Shown here: positions 18,916-27,570 of the stretch, piece after piece
Layout of the letters: the number at the start of each line of letters is the position of its first letter
How positions within the stretch are numbered: the stretch's first letter is position 1
DNA from: an uncultured Blautia sp.
GTDB taxonomy: Bacteria > Bacillota > Clostridia > Lachnospirales > Lachnospiraceae
Assembly (NCBI GenBank): GCA_934409175.1
Contig: CAKRVX010000007.1
Location: 1-45,681, forward strand
Length of the DNA: 45,681 bases
Direction: 5' to 3'
Program-made: the position numbers and the translations under genes
The notes under the pieces: generated by a model
The model's input: only the letters and a program-made list of their open reading frames with translations
Database searches by the model: none
Told to the model about the DNA's origin: nothing

Positions 18916-19365
18916 TTAATTCATAAACTTCTTCAGCTCATCCATAAATGTGCTGACGTCTTTAAATTCTCTGTATACAGAGGCAAATCTTACATAGGCA
19001 ACCGGGTCCAGATCTTTCAGATGGTCCATGACAATCTCTCCAATCTTATTGCTGGAAATCTCTTTTTCCTCCGTGTGAAAAATCTCTCCCTCCACAGCAT
19101 CCATCATCTCTTCTATTTTCTCTATAGGAATGGGCCGCTTATAACAGGCCCTGAGGATTCCTGCCTGAATCTTATTTCTGTCATACTGTTCTCTGTTCTG
19201 ATCTTTCTTGATTACTGTAAGTGGTATAGATTCCACCTTTTCATAAGTTGTAAATCTCCTGCCGCAGGCATCACATAAACGGCGGCGACGAATGGAATTG
19301 GTATCATCTACAGGTCTGGAATCTACAACCCTCGTATTATCCTGATTGCAAAATGGACATTTCAT
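18916..19365 (-). CDS. nrdR: Ribonucleotide reductase repressor NrdR
   Basis: 149 residues. An N-terminal zinc ribbon (Cys3, Cys6, Cys31, Cys34) with the basic stretch SIRRRRLC, then an ATP-cone domain (~49-139). NrdR senses dATP/ATP and represses ribonucleotide reductase genes by binding NrdR boxes. None of its usual target genes is in the window. Transcribed from the perfect promoter at 19447-19475, with a ~75-nt leader. Confidence 0.97.
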   Translation of the reverse strand: MKCPFCNQDNTRVVDSRPVDDTNSIRRRRLCDACGRRFTTYEKVESIPLTVIKKDQNREQYDRNKIQAGILRACYKRPIPIEKIEEMMDAVEGEIFHTEEKEISSNKIGEIVMDHLKDLDPVAYVRFASVYREFKDVSTFMDELKKFMN

Positions 19366-19446
19366 AAAAAAGTCCCCCTTATATCATATTTTTTACGATC
19401 ATGGTGCTGCCTGTACCCTTCAAAACAGCGTCCTTTTCTGACTTTT

Positions 19447-19475
19447 ATTATACTTATCTGCATTTGTCATGTCAA
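19447..19475 (-). promoter_or_regulatory. Consensus sigma-A promoter of nrdR
   Basis: On the minus strand, perfect TTGACA (19470-19475), a 17-nt spacer and perfect TATAAT (19447-19452). Confidence 0.85.
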
Positions 19476-19546
19476 TAAAATGGTCTGCATAAATCCCCCG
19501 AAAACCGCATAAATTTAACAGAGTATCCAGTAAAAGAGAGATTTTA

Positions 19547-19801
19547 ATGCGTATCTGTGAGTTAAGACAAAAAGAAGTTATCAATACCTGTACCTGCCGC
19601 AGTCTGGGCTGTCCCATAGATATTGAATTCAATTGCAAAACCAGCTGTCTTACTGCTTTGATCCTCCCGGGTCCCGGTAAATTCTGTTGTCTTTTCGGTC
19701 GCGACAGTGAATACATCATTCCCTGGGAATGCATCTGCCAGATTGGAGACGATATCATTCTGGTAGAGATTGATGAAGATAAATGTTTTGTCAAGGGCTG
19801 A
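19547..19801 (+). CDS. ylmC: YlmC/YmxH-family sporulation protein (PRC-barrel)
   Basis: 84 residues beginning MRICELRQKEVINTC, with the family landmarks GCPIDIEFN, LPGPGKF, YIIPWECICQIGDDIILVEID. Small PRC-barrel proteins of this group are found in sporulating Firmicutes and usually sit next to sigE/sigG, as here (102 nt before sigG). The biochemical role is unknown. Ribosome site AAAGAGAG 7 nt upstream. Confidence 0.9.
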   Translation: MRICELRQKEVINTCTCRSLGCPIDIEFNCKTSCLTALILPGPGKFCCLFGRDSEYIIPWECICQIGDDIILVEIDEDKCFVKG

Positions 19802-19826
19802 TATTTTTTATATTTTTTTCTCCAAA

Positions 19827-19856
19827 GTATAAATCTCCTCCTGATTGAGAATCATT
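19827..19856 (+). promoter_or_regulatory. Weak candidate sigma-F/sigma-G-type promoter before sigG
   Basis: GTATA (19827-19831), 15 nt, then GAGAATCATT (19847-19856), which fits the sigma-F pattern GYWTA-N15-GGNRANAHTW with two mismatches. The same stretch contains CATTTTA, which fits a sigma-G -10 but at a long spacing. Forespore control is known for sigG in B. subtilis. Suggestive only. Confidence 0.3.
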
Positions 19857-19903
19857 TTATTAGCAAAAAATACAGGCATAAGATAATAAGGAGGATTCAG
19901 GAG

Positions 19904-20683
19904 ATGGCACTGAACAAAGTTGAAATATGTGGAGTCAATACATCGAAACTTCCTGTTCTTAAAACAGAAGAAAAAGAAGAACTGTTCCGACGAATCAAAG
20001 AAGGTGACGAGTACGCCCGTGAACTTTATATCAAAGGAAATCTGCGGCTTGTCCTCAGTGTGATCCGTCGTTTTCAGAGCAGCAATGAAAATCCGGACGA
20101 TCTTTTTCAGATAGGATGTATTGGACTGATAAAGGCAATTGACAATTTCGACACTACCCTTCAGGTAAAATTTTCTACTTACGCAGTTCCAATGATCATC
20201 GGTGAAATCCGCAGATATCTGCGCGACAATAACAGTATACGGGTCAGCAGATCCCTTCGCGACATTGCTTACAAAGCAATATACACCAGAGAAAATTATA
20301 TGAAACAACATTTGAAAGAACCCACTATCGCTGAAATCGCAGAAGAAATAGGTATAGAAAAAGAAATGATCGTCTATGCAATGGATGCAATACAAAATCC
20401 TGTAAGCCTTTTTGAACCGGTTTACACAGAAGGTGGGGATGCACTGTATGTAATGGATCAGATCAGTGATAAAAAAAACAAAGAGGATCTCTGGATTGAA
20501 AATCTTTCTCTCCGTGAAGCCATGCAGCGCCTTGGAGTTCGCGAAAAACATATTATACAATTACGATACTATGAGGGAAAAACCCAGATGGAAGTAGCTC
20601 AGGAAATCGGTATTTCCCAGGCACAGGTCAGCCGTCTGGAAAAAAATGCTCTGAAATCCATGAAAAATTACCTTCGTCCATAA
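19904..20683 (+). CDS. sigG: RNA polymerase sporulation sigma factor sigma-G
   Basis: 259 residues. The N-terminus KVEICGVNTSKLPVL is the sigma-G signature. Region 2 (GNLRLVLSVIRRF ... DDLFQIGCIGLIKAIDNFD), region 3 (EPTIAEIAEEIG) and region 4 (KTQMEVAQEIGISQAQVSRLE) are complete. It directs late forespore transcription after engulfment. An AAGGAGG site lies 9 nt upstream; a second GGAG abuts the ATG. It is separate from any sigE/spoIIGA genes, which are not in view. Confidence 0.97.
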   Translation: MALNKVEICGVNTSKLPVLKTEEKEELFRRIKEGDEYARELYIKGNLRLVLSVIRRFQSSNENPDDLFQIGCIGLIKAIDNFDTTLQVKFSTYAVPMIIGEIRRYLRDNNSIRVSRSLRDIAYKAIYTRENYMKQHLKEPTIAEIAEEIGIEKEMIVYAMDAIQNPVSLFEPVYTEGGDALYVMDQISDKKNKEDLWIENLSLREAMQRLGVREKHIIQLRYYEGKTQMEVAQEIGISQAQVSRLEKNALKSMKNYLRP

Positions 20684-20705
20684 TATTTTCTCAAAATACA
20701 GCAAA

Positions 20706-20737
20706 GCAGTCCACTCTATCTTACAGAGTCAGACTGC
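20706..20737. terminator. Probable terminator between sigG and the PPK2 gene
   Basis: GCAGTC/GACTGC and ACTCT/AGAGT form an 11-bp stem with a small internal loop between convergent genes. T-tracts on both sides are poor, so efficiency is uncertain. Confidence 0.5.
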
Positions 20738-20767
20738 CTTACATATTTTATAAATCTGATTAATTCT

Positions 20768-22246
20768 TTATCGCTCTTTTAATGCCTTTTCAATTTCTTT
20801 GATCACAATTTTAAGTGCTTTAATACGTGCATATTTTTTATCTACGGATTCCAGTATATGCCATGGTGCATAAACAGTACTTGTCTTCTGCAACATTTCA
20901 TCCACAGCAATCTCATAGGCATCCCATTTTTCTCTGTTGCGCCAATCTTCATCTGTAATCTTCCACTGTTTCTCCGGATTATTCTGACGCTCCTGGAATC
21001 TGACAAGCTGAGTATCCTTATCAATCTGTACCCAGAATTTGATAAGCACTGCACCCCAGTCTTTCAGCTCTTTTTCAAACTCATTTATTTCATTGTAGGC
21101 ACGTTTCCAGTCATTTTCACTGCAGAAGCCTTCCAGGCGTTCTACCATAACCCGTCCATACCAGGTACGGTCAAAGATAGCAATATGTCCATCTTTGGGC
21201 AGTCTTGTCCAGAATCTCCAGAGATAATGGCGGGCTTTTTCGTGAGGTTCCGGACTGGCAATAGGATTTACCTCATATCCTCTGGGATCAAGTGCCTCTG
21301 TAATACGCTTTATATTTCCACCTTTTCCAGCAGCATCCCAGCCTTCATAGGTAATGATCACCGGAATGCGCTTCCGATACAACCGATTGTGAAGCTCTCC
21401 CAGTTTTTTCTGGAGTACTCCCAGTTCCTTTCGATACTCTTCTTCCTCGATTTCCTTACCCTTCAGTTCAATCTCAGAAAGCTTGGGCATTTTTTCCAGA
21501 GGAAATACATTCTGAAGAATTGGTACAGAATGTGCCTGATTCTGCATAGCTACTTCGATATTGCTAACCATAATTTCCAGCACCTGAAGCTCCGCCCATT
21601 TACGGTCACTGGCATCAATGATATACCAGGGTGCAGAAGAAACATTTGTATCTGATATATACTGCTCAAACACTTTCGCACATTTTTTATAATGTGCGTT
21701 TTCCCATTTATCAAATTCAGATATTCTCCATTTTGTATCTTTATGTGCCAGAAGAGCATCCATACGTTTCGTTTGTTCCTCTTTATTGATCTGCATAAAG
21801 AACTTCAACACCAGATATCCGTTATCTGTCAGCTGCCTTTCAAAGCGTCGAATGCTCTCTATCCGGGCTGTATATGCATTTTCCTCCAGTTTTCCCTCCA
21901 AGCATTCCCTACAGGTCTGCTCCATCCATCCTGAATCCAGAAATGTAAATTTCCCTGCTTCCGGAATTTCCCGGAAATATTTATACAGAAACGGATAGCG
22001 TTTTTCTTCTTCTGTAGGTTCAGACATGGTAACCACCTTAAAAAACCTTGGATCAATATTTTTTATTACTTTTCCGATTGTACTTCCCTTCCCTGAAGAT
22101 CCCCAGCCTTCAAAAAGTACCAGCACCGGTATCTTATGCTCTTTAATCTTCATCTGAAAATCATACAGCTGTTCTCTTGCAGTGCGAAGTCTTTCTTTTA
22201 CTTCTTCTTTTTCCGGTATGTTTTCCGGACTCCAGTTTGTGATCAT
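20768..22246 (-). CDS. ppk2: Tandem-domain polyphosphate kinase 2 (polyphosphate:AMP phosphotransferase type)
   Basis: 492 residues made of two PPK2 domains, as in polyphosphate:AMP phosphotransferase (PAP). Domain 1 (~12-240) has Walker A EGWGSSGKGS (46-55), but its Walker B region is degenerate (FLDSGWMEQ, ~102-110). Domain 2 (~270-490) has Walker A EGWDAAGKGG (301-310) and the full FDRTWYGRVMVERLEGF-type Walker B/lid (358-374), so it is the likely catalytic half. The family phosphorylates nucleoside monophosphates using polyphosphate. Its ATG overlaps the stop of the preceding glycosyltransferase fusion (ATGA), making it the last gene of the surface-polymer operon. Substrate preference (AMP, GMP or CMP) cannot be read from sequence. 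Confidence 0.9.
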   Translation of the reverse strand: MITNWSPENIPEKEEVKERLRTAREQLYDFQMKIKEHKIPVLVLFEGWGSSGKGSTIGKVIKNIDPRFFKVVTMSEPTEEEKRYPFLYKYFREIPEAGKFTFLDSGWMEQTCRECLEGKLEENAYTARIESIRRFERQLTDNGYLVLKFFMQINKEEQTKRMDALLAHKDTKWRISEFDKWENAHYKKCAKVFEQYISDTNVSSAPWYIIDASDRKWAELQVLEIMVSNIEVAMQNQAHSVPILQNVFPLEKMPKLSEIELKGKEIEEEEYRKELGVLQKKLGELHNRLYRKRIPVIITYEGWDAAGKGGNIKRITEALDPRGYEVNPIASPEPHEKARHYLWRFWTRLPKDGHIAIFDRTWYGRVMVERLEGFCSENDWKRAYNEINEFEKELKDWGAVLIKFWVQIDKDTQLVRFQERQNNPEKQWKITDEDWRNREKWDAYEIAVDEMLQKTSTVYAPWHILESVDKKYARIKALKIVIKEIEKALKER

Positions 22247-25137
22247 GCAAAAACCTCCTCCCAGTTTTCAGCCCCAAATACTTTTTTCACATCCAGCTTG
22301 CCGGACATCACAGGGAAAAATTTTTTCTCATCTGTAAAGATCACAGCATAATCAAATTTCGCCATACCCAGAATTCTTCTCAGTTCCCGTTCATAAAAAC
22401 TCTCCAGTTCTTCCGGTATCTTTTCTTTATCACTTTTTATAAACTGCATATGACGCACATATTCTTCCCCTGTAGCCGGATAGGAAGGCTTCCAGTAAAG
22501 CACTCTTACCTCTTCTGGAAGGGCATTCAGATAATCAGCTGTATCTGTCTGTGAAGCTCCGTCTCCGATCAGTGTAATATCGTATTTATTAAAATCTGTT
22601 CTGTCCAGAAATTCGTTCAGCTGTGTTTTGTCTTTCTCTTCACTAAAATCTCCGGCATAGACCAGAACAGAAATTCTTTCTTCTTTTTTATTTCTGTTCC
22701 ATGTGATACAATGTACAGGTTCCTCTCCTGCAAACACCGTCTCTGCCACTCTTCTGCATACTGTACCATCATCCGCAGGACAGATTTTTTTTCTCGCTTC
22801 TTCCCTTTTCTCTTGATACTGCTGCGCAGTCTGCTCCATAGTCTCAAATATTTTTCCAAGCTGTTCTCTGGAGGAAGCTACAGGACCCGGAAGCTGCTCT
22901 GTACCAAAATACAATCCCCTGTAAGCCTCAAATTCCACCAGATCAGGCACATAGAACAGAATCGGTCTGCCCGTTGCAAGAAAATCGAAAAAAATACTTG
23001 AATAATCAGATATTAATATATCCGTCACTGAAAGTACTTCATTGGTATCCATAACAGCAGGTATAAATTTATCTTTCGCATCCCCCATGTCCAGCCTGTT
23101 TTGCTGCATATAATGATATACGATCTGATGCGGTTTCACCAGAATCTGATATTTCTGCGTATCTATCTTTTCTTCAGCCAACCGTATCACATCATAAAAA
23201 TCCTGAAGGCTCATATCGGGATTGCTGTACTTATCGCCCTTCCATGTAGGAGCATAAAGAATAATCTTTTTATTTTCTTCCACAGAAACGCCATGATTTC
23301 TCAGTTTCTGAAGAATCTCCTTTCTGTTTCCATTAAAAAATACATCTGTACGTGGAAAACCTTCTTCCAGTATCTTCCCTTCAAAAATATCTTCCATTTT
23401 ATATGATCTTCTGTAGGCAATTTCTGTCATATATGGTCCGGATGAGAGAATATAATCAGCACTCAGAAGGTTTCTTGCAGTATTTCCCTGAGTCACATTT
23501 GCTCCCGGAATATCAAATCCCATACTCTTCATAGGTGTTCCATGCCAGGTATTCAGATAAATCTGCTCTTTTCTTTTTAGGAAATATCCAGGAAAGCTGA
23601 CATTATTGATAAGATACTGAGATACAGCCAGCGCTTTGCAATATTCTCTGGTTTTAAACTTCACAAAGCGTACATTCGGATAGTCTTTATAAAGATTCAT
23701 CATATCTTTATTTTTCTCAAAATCATCAATCACCCAGATATGAGTAAACTTCTGATATTCTTCTCTGCTGATCAGATAACGGAACATTGCATATGGATTA
23801 CAGATCATTCCTCTGCCTCCGTATGCTTCATAAAGAATGGTATTTTTCTCTACAGGATAATCCTTTACATATTCTGCATAAGCAGCACGAAGGGGATACT
23901 TTTCCTCATATTTTGCAATTTTTTTCTGATTTTTCTGTTGAAAACTTTTCACACCCATAAGTCTGGCAAAAAGTCCATTCCATTCCTCTGCTGTCTTTTC
24001 CACACTGAAATCTTCGGATTTTCGAATGGCATTTTCGGACATTTTCACACGAAGTTCTGAATCATGAGCAAGTTTCAACATTGCCTGCGCGAACTGATCT
24101 GTATCAAAAGCCTCCGGAAGAAGCCCGGTCTTACCATCTTCAATCATCAGATCCATGGCACCTGTATGAAAAGCAATTACCGGAAGTCCAAATTCATATG
24201 CCTCCATGATGACCATTGGCCAGCCTTCCCATCTTGACGGAAGAAGAAATACGGAAGAATTAAGATAATATTTTTCCGGTTCTATACTGTATCCTACAAA
24301 ATTGATCCTGTGATCAATATGCCTTCTCCTTGCATCCTCTTTAATCTCGTCCTGAAGTTCTCCAATTCCGATAATATCCAGTTCCCACTCCTTATCCTGA
24401 CTGCAGAATTTCTCAAAAGCCTCCATCATCAGATCCAGACCTTTTGCGTAGACGAAACGGGTTGCCATAAAAAATTTCTTTGCCTGAAGATTACATTTCT
24501 TTTCACTGACAAAGCTTCTCGGGTTAATCTTAACTTCTGTTTCAATTCCCAGTTTCTCCATGTAATCTCTTTTATCATATTCACTCAGCACAATATATCG
24601 GTCAAGTTTAGGCAGATATTCCTGAAGAAGGCATTCCTGTTTCCAGAATGCAATGCCCGGTACATCAATATAGCCACTGTAACAATTATGCTGCCAGCCA
24701 ATAGTCTTGGCTTTCAAATAAGGCGCAAGCATTGCCAGACGCAGACTGATGGCACCTGTTGCAATAATAATATCATAATCCTGCTCATTCAGATACTCTA
24801 TCCACTTATTTTTTACCTTTCCAGGATACAAGGAATCCGCCAGCAGATGATTAAATCTTTTTTTATTAAATATTCCATGTCTGTTATTCAGCTCTATTAC
24901 CGTATCGCGAAACCAGGATGCCGGCGTCCAGTGTCTGTTGATAAAATCATTGTTATCAATAAAATCCACTTCAATATCTTCGCTCATATGGTACATATTC
25001 CGGTTTTCCTTAAAACGGTCCTGATATACCATGATCGTCACATCATGTTCTTTTAAAAGCTCATTTGCAAGAACGGTTACTACTCTTTTTGTTCCGCCAA
25101 GAGAAAAAATCTTACTGGTCCATATACATATTTTCAT
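22243..25137 (-). CDS. GT4 glycosyltransferase / CDP-glycerol glycerophosphotransferase fusion
   Basis: 964 residues from the ATG at 25137 (GGAGGG 8 nt upstream); the frame continues upstream to 25191. Residues ~1-395 are a GT-B family-4 glycosyltransferase (GGTKRVV near the N-terminus; RWEGWPMVIMEAYEFG at 302-317 with the nucleotide-sugar EX7E). Residues ~405-805 are a TagF/TarL-like CDP-glycerol glycerophosphotransferase (WHGTPMKS 531-538, KPH 668-670, SDYSS 710-714). The last ~160 residues (RISVLVYAG ... FDYAVIFTD) look like a GT-B half-domain without its partner. Expected role: add a sugar and glycerol phosphate to a lipid- or wall-linked polymer at the cytoplasmic face. The GT4 half is a clear paralogue of the stand-alone GT4 at 26376. 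Confidence 0.9.
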   Translation of the reverse strand: MKICIWTSKIFSLGGTKRVVTVLANELLKEHDVTIMVYQDRFKENRNMYHMSEDIEVDFIDNNDFINRHWTPASWFRDTVIELNNRHGIFNKKRFNHLLADSLYPGKVKNKWIEYLNEQDYDIIIATGAISLRLAMLAPYLKAKTIGWQHNCYSGYIDVPGIAFWKQECLLQEYLPKLDRYIVLSEYDKRDYMEKLGIETEVKINPRSFVSEKKCNLQAKKFFMATRFVYAKGLDLMMEAFEKFCSQDKEWELDIIGIGELQDEIKEDARRRHIDHRINFVGYSIEPEKYYLNSSVFLLPSRWEGWPMVIMEAYEFGLPVIAFHTGAMDLMIEDGKTGLLPEAFDTDQFAQAMLKLAHDSELRVKMSENAIRKSEDFSVEKTAEEWNGLFARLMGVKSFQQKNQKKIAKYEEKYPLRAAYAEYVKDYPVEKNTILYEAYGGRGMICNPYAMFRYLISREEYQKFTHIWVIDDFEKNKDMMNLYKDYPNVRFVKFKTREYCKALAVSQYLINNVSFPGYFLKRKEQIYLNTWHGTPMKSMGFDIPGANVTQGNTARNLLSADYILSSGPYMTEIAYRRSYKMEDIFEGKILEEGFPRTDVFFNGNRKEILQKLRNHGVSVEENKKIILYAPTWKGDKYSNPDMSLQDFYDVIRLAEEKIDTQKYQILVKPHQIVYHYMQQNRLDMGDAKDKFIPAVMDTNEVLSVTDILISDYSSIFFDFLATGRPILFYVPDLVEFEAYRGLYFGTEQLPGPVASSREQLGKIFETMEQTAQQYQEKREEARKKICPADDGTVCRRVAETVFAGEEPVHCITWNRNKKEERISVLVYAGDFSEEKDKTQLNEFLDRTDFNKYDITLIGDGASQTDTADYLNALPEEVRVLYWKPSYPATGEEYVRHMQFIKSDKEKIPEELESFYERELRRILGMAKFDYAVIFTDEKKFFPVMSGKLDVKKVFGAENWEEVFA

Positions 25138-25141
25138 CGGT

Positions 25142-26347
25142 TTATCCCTCCGCAAATATGGTGTCTGCAATACGTTTACTATAGTCTTCACTAATATTTA
25201 AAAGTTCTCCGCAAGTCTGCAGACGTCTTTGTGAATATTTATCTTTTTTCTCACCTGAATCCTGTATAAATCTGCATATATCTTCAAATGTCTTTATATG
25301 TTCTCCAGGAAGAAAATCCGGATATCCTTCAAATATCCATTTTTTCTTTTCATCAAGATCTGTAAGAAGATATCCCATAGGTCTGTTCAACAGAAGATAG
25401 TCCACCAGCAAAGAAGAATAATCACTGATCAATACATCCGCCTCATGAAGAATCGCATAAATATTTTTTCCCGGTTTTTCCAGAAATGCATTCGTCAGTT
25501 TTGTGATATTTGTCAGACTGTTTTTTTCTGCTTTCAGAACTGTATTTTTTGTCAGAATATGCACTCTGTGTTCCCGGCAGAATTCATCAAGTTTCTGTGT
25601 CTCAACCTCGTTAAATGTATATTTTTCGACCGGATACCACAGAATCAGCCTTTCGCTGCCTGACTTATTCAGTAATTCTTTCCTATATTCCCGGGCTTCT
25701 TCACTTCCCTTCAGAATCACATCATAATGCGGATATCCAAGAGGCAGCATTTTTTTCGTTGTACATCCAAATGCTTCCTTCATCGGAAGATTAAATTTCT
25801 CTCCCGGTGTCAGACAATGATCAAAAAATATCTTTTTTCTGTTTGCATTTACTGCATAGTCGCATCCATGCCAGAGGTCAACAAAAATCTGATTTTTTCT
25901 GGTCATGGCAATCCAGTTTACAGACTGATCATAAAAGATGTAACGCGAACTGAGCATATATCTGTAAGATGCAGCATTACGGCATTCCTGATCATATTTC
26001 TGATGGCTTCGTATAAAATGTACATTTTCAGTTTCATACTTTTTCAATTTTTCCGGATTCCGCACCAGCCAGATAATCTCATATTTCCGGTTATATCCAT
26101 TTTTTACCAGATATTCATAAAAAATCCTTCCTTCTCCGCTGAAATCATTTTTTGTCTCAAATAAAATACGATTCTCCACTACTTTCGGCGGGAATTTCTT
26201 CAGTTTTTCAATTTTGTTTACATCGTATAAGGTATAGACAACATCCGACCATCCCACTTCAAGCATGGTCCGAAATCCTTCCTGCCCTTTGTTCTTCTTT
26301 AACTGTTTTAAATACTCTCCAAATTCCAGGTCTTTGATTTTTAACAT
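25142..26347 (-). CDS. Divergent CDP-glycerol glycerophosphotransferase-family protein
   Basis: 401 residues. The family layout is kept: an N-terminal helical membrane-association region, LWHGCDY (158-164), LPLGYPHYD and ISDYSSLLVDYLL (307-319). Oddity: the catalytic/phosphate-binding KxH(P) that its siblings have (KRH, KKHP, KPH) reads KNT here (267-269), and the WMPTF motif reads WYPVE. It may be inactive, use a different acceptor or donor, or act as a partner subunit. It ends 4 nt before the fusion gene and starts 28 nt after the GT4 gene, inside the operon. Confidence 0.85.
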   Translation of the reverse strand: MLKIKDLEFGEYLKQLKKNKGQEGFRTMLEVGWSDVVYTLYDVNKIEKLKKFPPKVVENRILFETKNDFSGEGRIFYEYLVKNGYNRKYEIIWLVRNPEKLKKYETENVHFIRSHQKYDQECRNAASYRYMLSSRYIFYDQSVNWIAMTRKNQIFVDLWHGCDYAVNANRKKIFFDHCLTPGEKFNLPMKEAFGCTTKKMLPLGYPHYDVILKGSEEAREYRKELLNKSGSERLILWYPVEKYTFNEVETQKLDEFCREHRVHILTKNTVLKAEKNSLTNITKLTNAFLEKPGKNIYAILHEADVLISDYSSLLVDYLLLNRPMGYLLTDLDEKKKWIFEGYPDFLPGEHIKTFEDICRFIQDSGEKKDKYSQRRLQTCGELLNISEDYSKRIADTIFAEG

Positions 26348-26375
26348 ATCCTACACCTTCTTAAGTTCATAAACC

Positions 26376-27557
26376 TTACAGGCTTTCAAGCAGCTTCTGC
26401 CATTTCTGTGCAACATGTTTTTCTGAAAATCTGTCTGCCTTTTCCAGCGCTTTTTTTCCCATCATTCTTCTGGTATCTTCATCATGAGCAAGTTTTACCA
26501 TCGCTGCTGCAAACTGATCTACATCAAATTTGTCAACAATCAGGCCATCTTCCCCGCTAGTGATAAGAAGATCTACAGGTACAATATCAAATGCAATAAC
26601 AGGCATTCCCATTTCGAATGCTTCCACGATCACAAGTCCCCATCCTTCCCACCTGGATGAAAGTAAATACACAGACGACTGAAGGAAATATTTCTGGACG
26701 TTATTGGTCACTCCTGTAAATTCAACTCTGTCCGGAATCTTTCGCATCCATACCCGATCCAGAACCTCGGCACGGAGAGGTCCGTCCCCTGCGATGACCA
26801 GTTTCCATTCATCATCTACTGTACAGAATTTAGCAAATGCATCGATCAGAAGGTCCATTCCTTTCTGTTCCACAAAACGTGCTGCTACAAAAAACTGTTT
26901 CTGTCCCAGATCTGTTTTTTTCTCACTTGTAAAACTTCGTGGATTATCCATAGCCACACAGTCAATTCCAAGCTTTTCCTTGAAATCTTTTCTGTCATAA
27001 TCATTAAGTACCACATATTTATCAAGTTTTGGAAAATATTTCTTTAAAATCTCTTCCTTTTTCCAGAACAGGATTCCTTTCTGCAATACATAGGTATCAT
27101 AACAATTGTGCTGCCATCCTACTGTTTTAGCTTTCAGATTGTCTGCAATAAAAGAAAGTGTTAATGCATTTCCTGCTGTTGCAATGATCACATCATAATC
27201 TTTACTGTTCAGGTAATCTGTAAGTTTCTTCTGTAAATGTCTGGGAAAAAATGCGTTTTTCAATGTTTCAACCATACCCGGAGTATTAAAGCATCCTGTT
27301 TTATTATTCAGGATACGTATTACTGATCTTCCATATCTTCCCGGAGTTTTCTGATTATCACGATAATCCCCTGCGTTTACATAGTCAATCTTTACTCTTT
27401 CATCAAGGCCATACATCTCTCTGTTTTCCATTGTGGGTTTATCATAAGTCATGATAGTGATATCATTATTCTCCACAAGTTCATTAACAACAACGGTAAT
27501 TACCCTTTTTGTTCCGCCCAGACGAAAAATACTGTTAGTCCAAATGCAAATTTTCAT
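26376..27557 (-). CDS. GT4 family glycosyltransferase
   Basis: 393 residues, a GT-B fold retaining enzyme. N-terminal MKICIWTNSIF-RLGGTKRV; donor-site SSRWEGWGLVIVEAFEMGMPVIAF with the EX7E motif; GDGPLR loop. It is strongly similar along its length to the N-terminal domain of the fusion protein at 22243-25137 (same start, IATAG..., GWQHNCY, NPRSF.SEKK), so one arose from the other by duplication. It likely adds a hexose or HexNAc branch to the polymer. Position: 13 nt after a glycerophosphotransferase gene. Confidence 0.92.
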   Translation of the reverse strand: MKICIWTNSIFRLGGTKRVITVVVNELVENNDITIMTYDKPTMENREMYGLDERVKIDYVNAGDYRDNQKTPGRYGRSVIRILNNKTGCFNTPGMVETLKNAFFPRHLQKKLTDYLNSKDYDVIIATAGNALTLSFIADNLKAKTVGWQHNCYDTYVLQKGILFWKKEEILKKYFPKLDKYVVLNDYDRKDFKEKLGIDCVAMDNPRSFTSEKKTDLGQKQFFVAARFVEQKGMDLLIDAFAKFCTVDDEWKLVIAGDGPLRAEVLDRVWMRKIPDRVEFTGVTNNVQKYFLQSSVYLLSSRWEGWGLVIVEAFEMGMPVIAFDIVPVDLLITSGEDGLIVDKFDVDQFAAAMVKLAHDEDTRRMMGKKALEKADRFSEKHVAQKWQKLLESL

Positions 27558-27570
27558 TCTCTTTCCCCTG

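Noticed and set aside
19420..19794. 124-codon minus-strand open frame opposite ylmC
   Set aside because: ylmC on the plus strand matches a known family end to end; the opposing frame covers the nrdR promoter and has no motif.
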